Shown piece after piece: positions 62,701 to 64,000 of a stretch of DNA of 64,000 nt; position 1 is the stretch's first letter; each line of letters starts with the position of its first letter. The notes under the pieces are model-generated. The model did not search any database, was not told the DNA's origin, and saw only the letters and a program-made list of their open reading frames with translations. The position numbers and the translations under genes were made by a program. The DNA comes from Mansonella perstans (Eukaryota > Nematoda > Chromadorea > Rhabditida > Onchocercidae), in assembly GCA_037074765.1 (NCBI GenBank), contig JBAMDO010000171.1, forward strand, positions 54,487-118,486. The letters are read 5' to 3'.

Positions 62701-64000
62701 CGCATGACAAATCACATTTGAAAGATTTCATTGATCATTGATTGCTTTCCGAAAACTTTCTTCCTTCATTTCAAATTTTTGAAATAAGTGAATGCTTCAG
62801 TAATTCATCACAATCAGTCCTACTTAGCGATGGAAAAGAATGGTAAGAAGTTTTAACTCCGTGATCTATTTCTACTTTTTTCCCGTCTTTTTCAAAACTT
62901 TATCTTTTAATTTTTCCGGAAACATAATTTTCTGCATGTTTGCTTGACACACATTTATTTTCTACTGATGATATGGTATTTCTTTCATGGATAAACAAAG
63001 GATTTACTATTGGATAAAAAAAATGAAATTCACTGATCCAGAAAAAACGAATTTTTTTTTTTTGGATGACCATTTCTCCCACAATCACTTTGATGTTCCG
63101 AGAATTTTTTTTTGGGATAACCATTCTCTCTCAAAGTTATTTTCATGTTTCAATGAGCTGACACACTTATCATGAGATAAAAACGAACATTTTTTCCTTT
63201 TCCTTTTTAAGGCTCTTAATTAAAATGTGAACAGTCTTGTTCTTGAATATGGAAAGGAGTATGTATGGTGATAATATTTCTAAATTTTTTCTAAATTTGT
63301 TTGCGCTATGAATTTTAGTACATAGCATTTTGTTTACATTTTCAATATCACAGTGCATTTTTTATCTTTTTTTCTCTTTATTTATAACCTTCGAACTATG
63401 TATTTTTGTTCTCTTTTGCTTGAATTCCAATTTTTAACGCTGAATTTTTGTCAACGTTACTTTAATGTGTTGCTTTAATTCGTTGTGAAATTTTTAGTGT
63501 AATATTTTTTTAACGTAATATTTTTTACAGTTAAATTTTTTTTTGTTCGTTTTTTTATGCTAAAATTATCAGTTCAATTATCAGTAACTTTCAACGCAAA
63601 AATGTTTTTATTGGATTTTTGAGCTTGAATTTGTAACGTAAAAATACTTTCTTTATTATCGCAAATTTGAGCAAAAAAAAATTCTTTTTTCAAGTGATAG
63701 AAGATTGAATAGATGAACGGTCTTTGAAAAGCTTATGTGCTATGCCAATTCGTTTAGAAATTTTTTACAAAATAAAGAATTAATTGCGCCTAGAGATAAG
63801 ACAAATTCGTCATGAAAACATATGCTCTGAATTTTGCAAATTTGCGGAAAAATTTGACTATCAATGAAGTGATAATTTTTCACTGATCTATTTTTCCTCT
63901 TTTTTTCACTCATTACAGTTAAAAATTGATATTTCTTAACTTTAACACTGATATGAAAATCTAATTTGTCACTAATATCTTTAAATTAATCATAATGATT
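59721..64000. other. AT-rich intergenic DNA, nothing secure
   Basis: Many A or T runs, no frame with splice or domain support on either strand. The only distinct structure is the inverted repeat at 61914-61964. Confidence 0.45.
61914..61964. repeat. Hairpin with perfect 15-bp arms
   Basis: CCTTCTTGGCTTTAT and its exact complement ATAAAGCCAAGAAGG flank a 21-base loop that itself holds two ATGCTATG copies. It could be a small foldback element remnant. Confidence 0.7.

Overview
The window looks like nematode nuclear DNA: strongly AT-rich, with long AT introns, TTTTCAG-type splice acceptors, a divergent H2A/H2B histone pair, and a many-exon gene that reads as the ciliary TOG-array protein CHE-12 (crescerin/TOGARAM). 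Composition and intron size would suit a filarial or other clade III parasite, but that placement is inference. I saw no tRNA, rRNA, CRISPR array or bacterial-style operon.

Left part (1-30.6 kb): a large array of nearly identical units of about 8-9 kb (left-truncated unit 1 at 1-7285, unit 2 at about 7286-15935, unit 3 at about 15936-25015), followed by a rearranged tail. Each full unit holds a convergent pair of one-exon-coded secreted peptide genes about 2.5-4 kb apart. There are nine copies in the window (+ at 820, 8857, 17507, 26633, 29433; - at 3518, 11517, 21866, 27313). Each has a splice acceptor just before the ATG, a signal peptide, a Pro/Gly/Val-rich middle, a conserved C-terminus and a splice donor just after the stop. 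The minus-strand members carry repeats of PGVGVA, so they contain VGVAPG, the elastin hexapeptide known to be chemotactic in mammals. This family is the most interesting content of the window. The array also carries solo LTRs with target-site duplications, a degenerate minisatellite, and exon-sized fragments of ordinary genes (the 3' end of che-12, an unc-112/kindlin exon, unidentified exon-like frames).

Middle (30.6-41.2 kb): two diverged-duplicate copies of a divergent H2A(-)/H2B(+) pair. The H2B frames are intact. Both H2A frames are truncated by the same frameshifts, and copy 2 has an extra 0.8 kb between the genes and a damaged histone 3' stem-loop. Around them are more orphan gene pieces: an H2B fragment, a serine palmitoyltransferase (SPTLC2/sptl-2) exon with splice sites, two other exon-like frames, and another che-12 3' fragment joined directly to the H2A copy.

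Right part (41.7-55.4 kb): one gene on the minus strand, resolved here into 27 exons coding for about 1,250 residues, with four TOG modules. From 55.4 to 64 kb I see no secure gene; the notable structures are a degenerate minisatellite and a 15-bp-arm hairpin.
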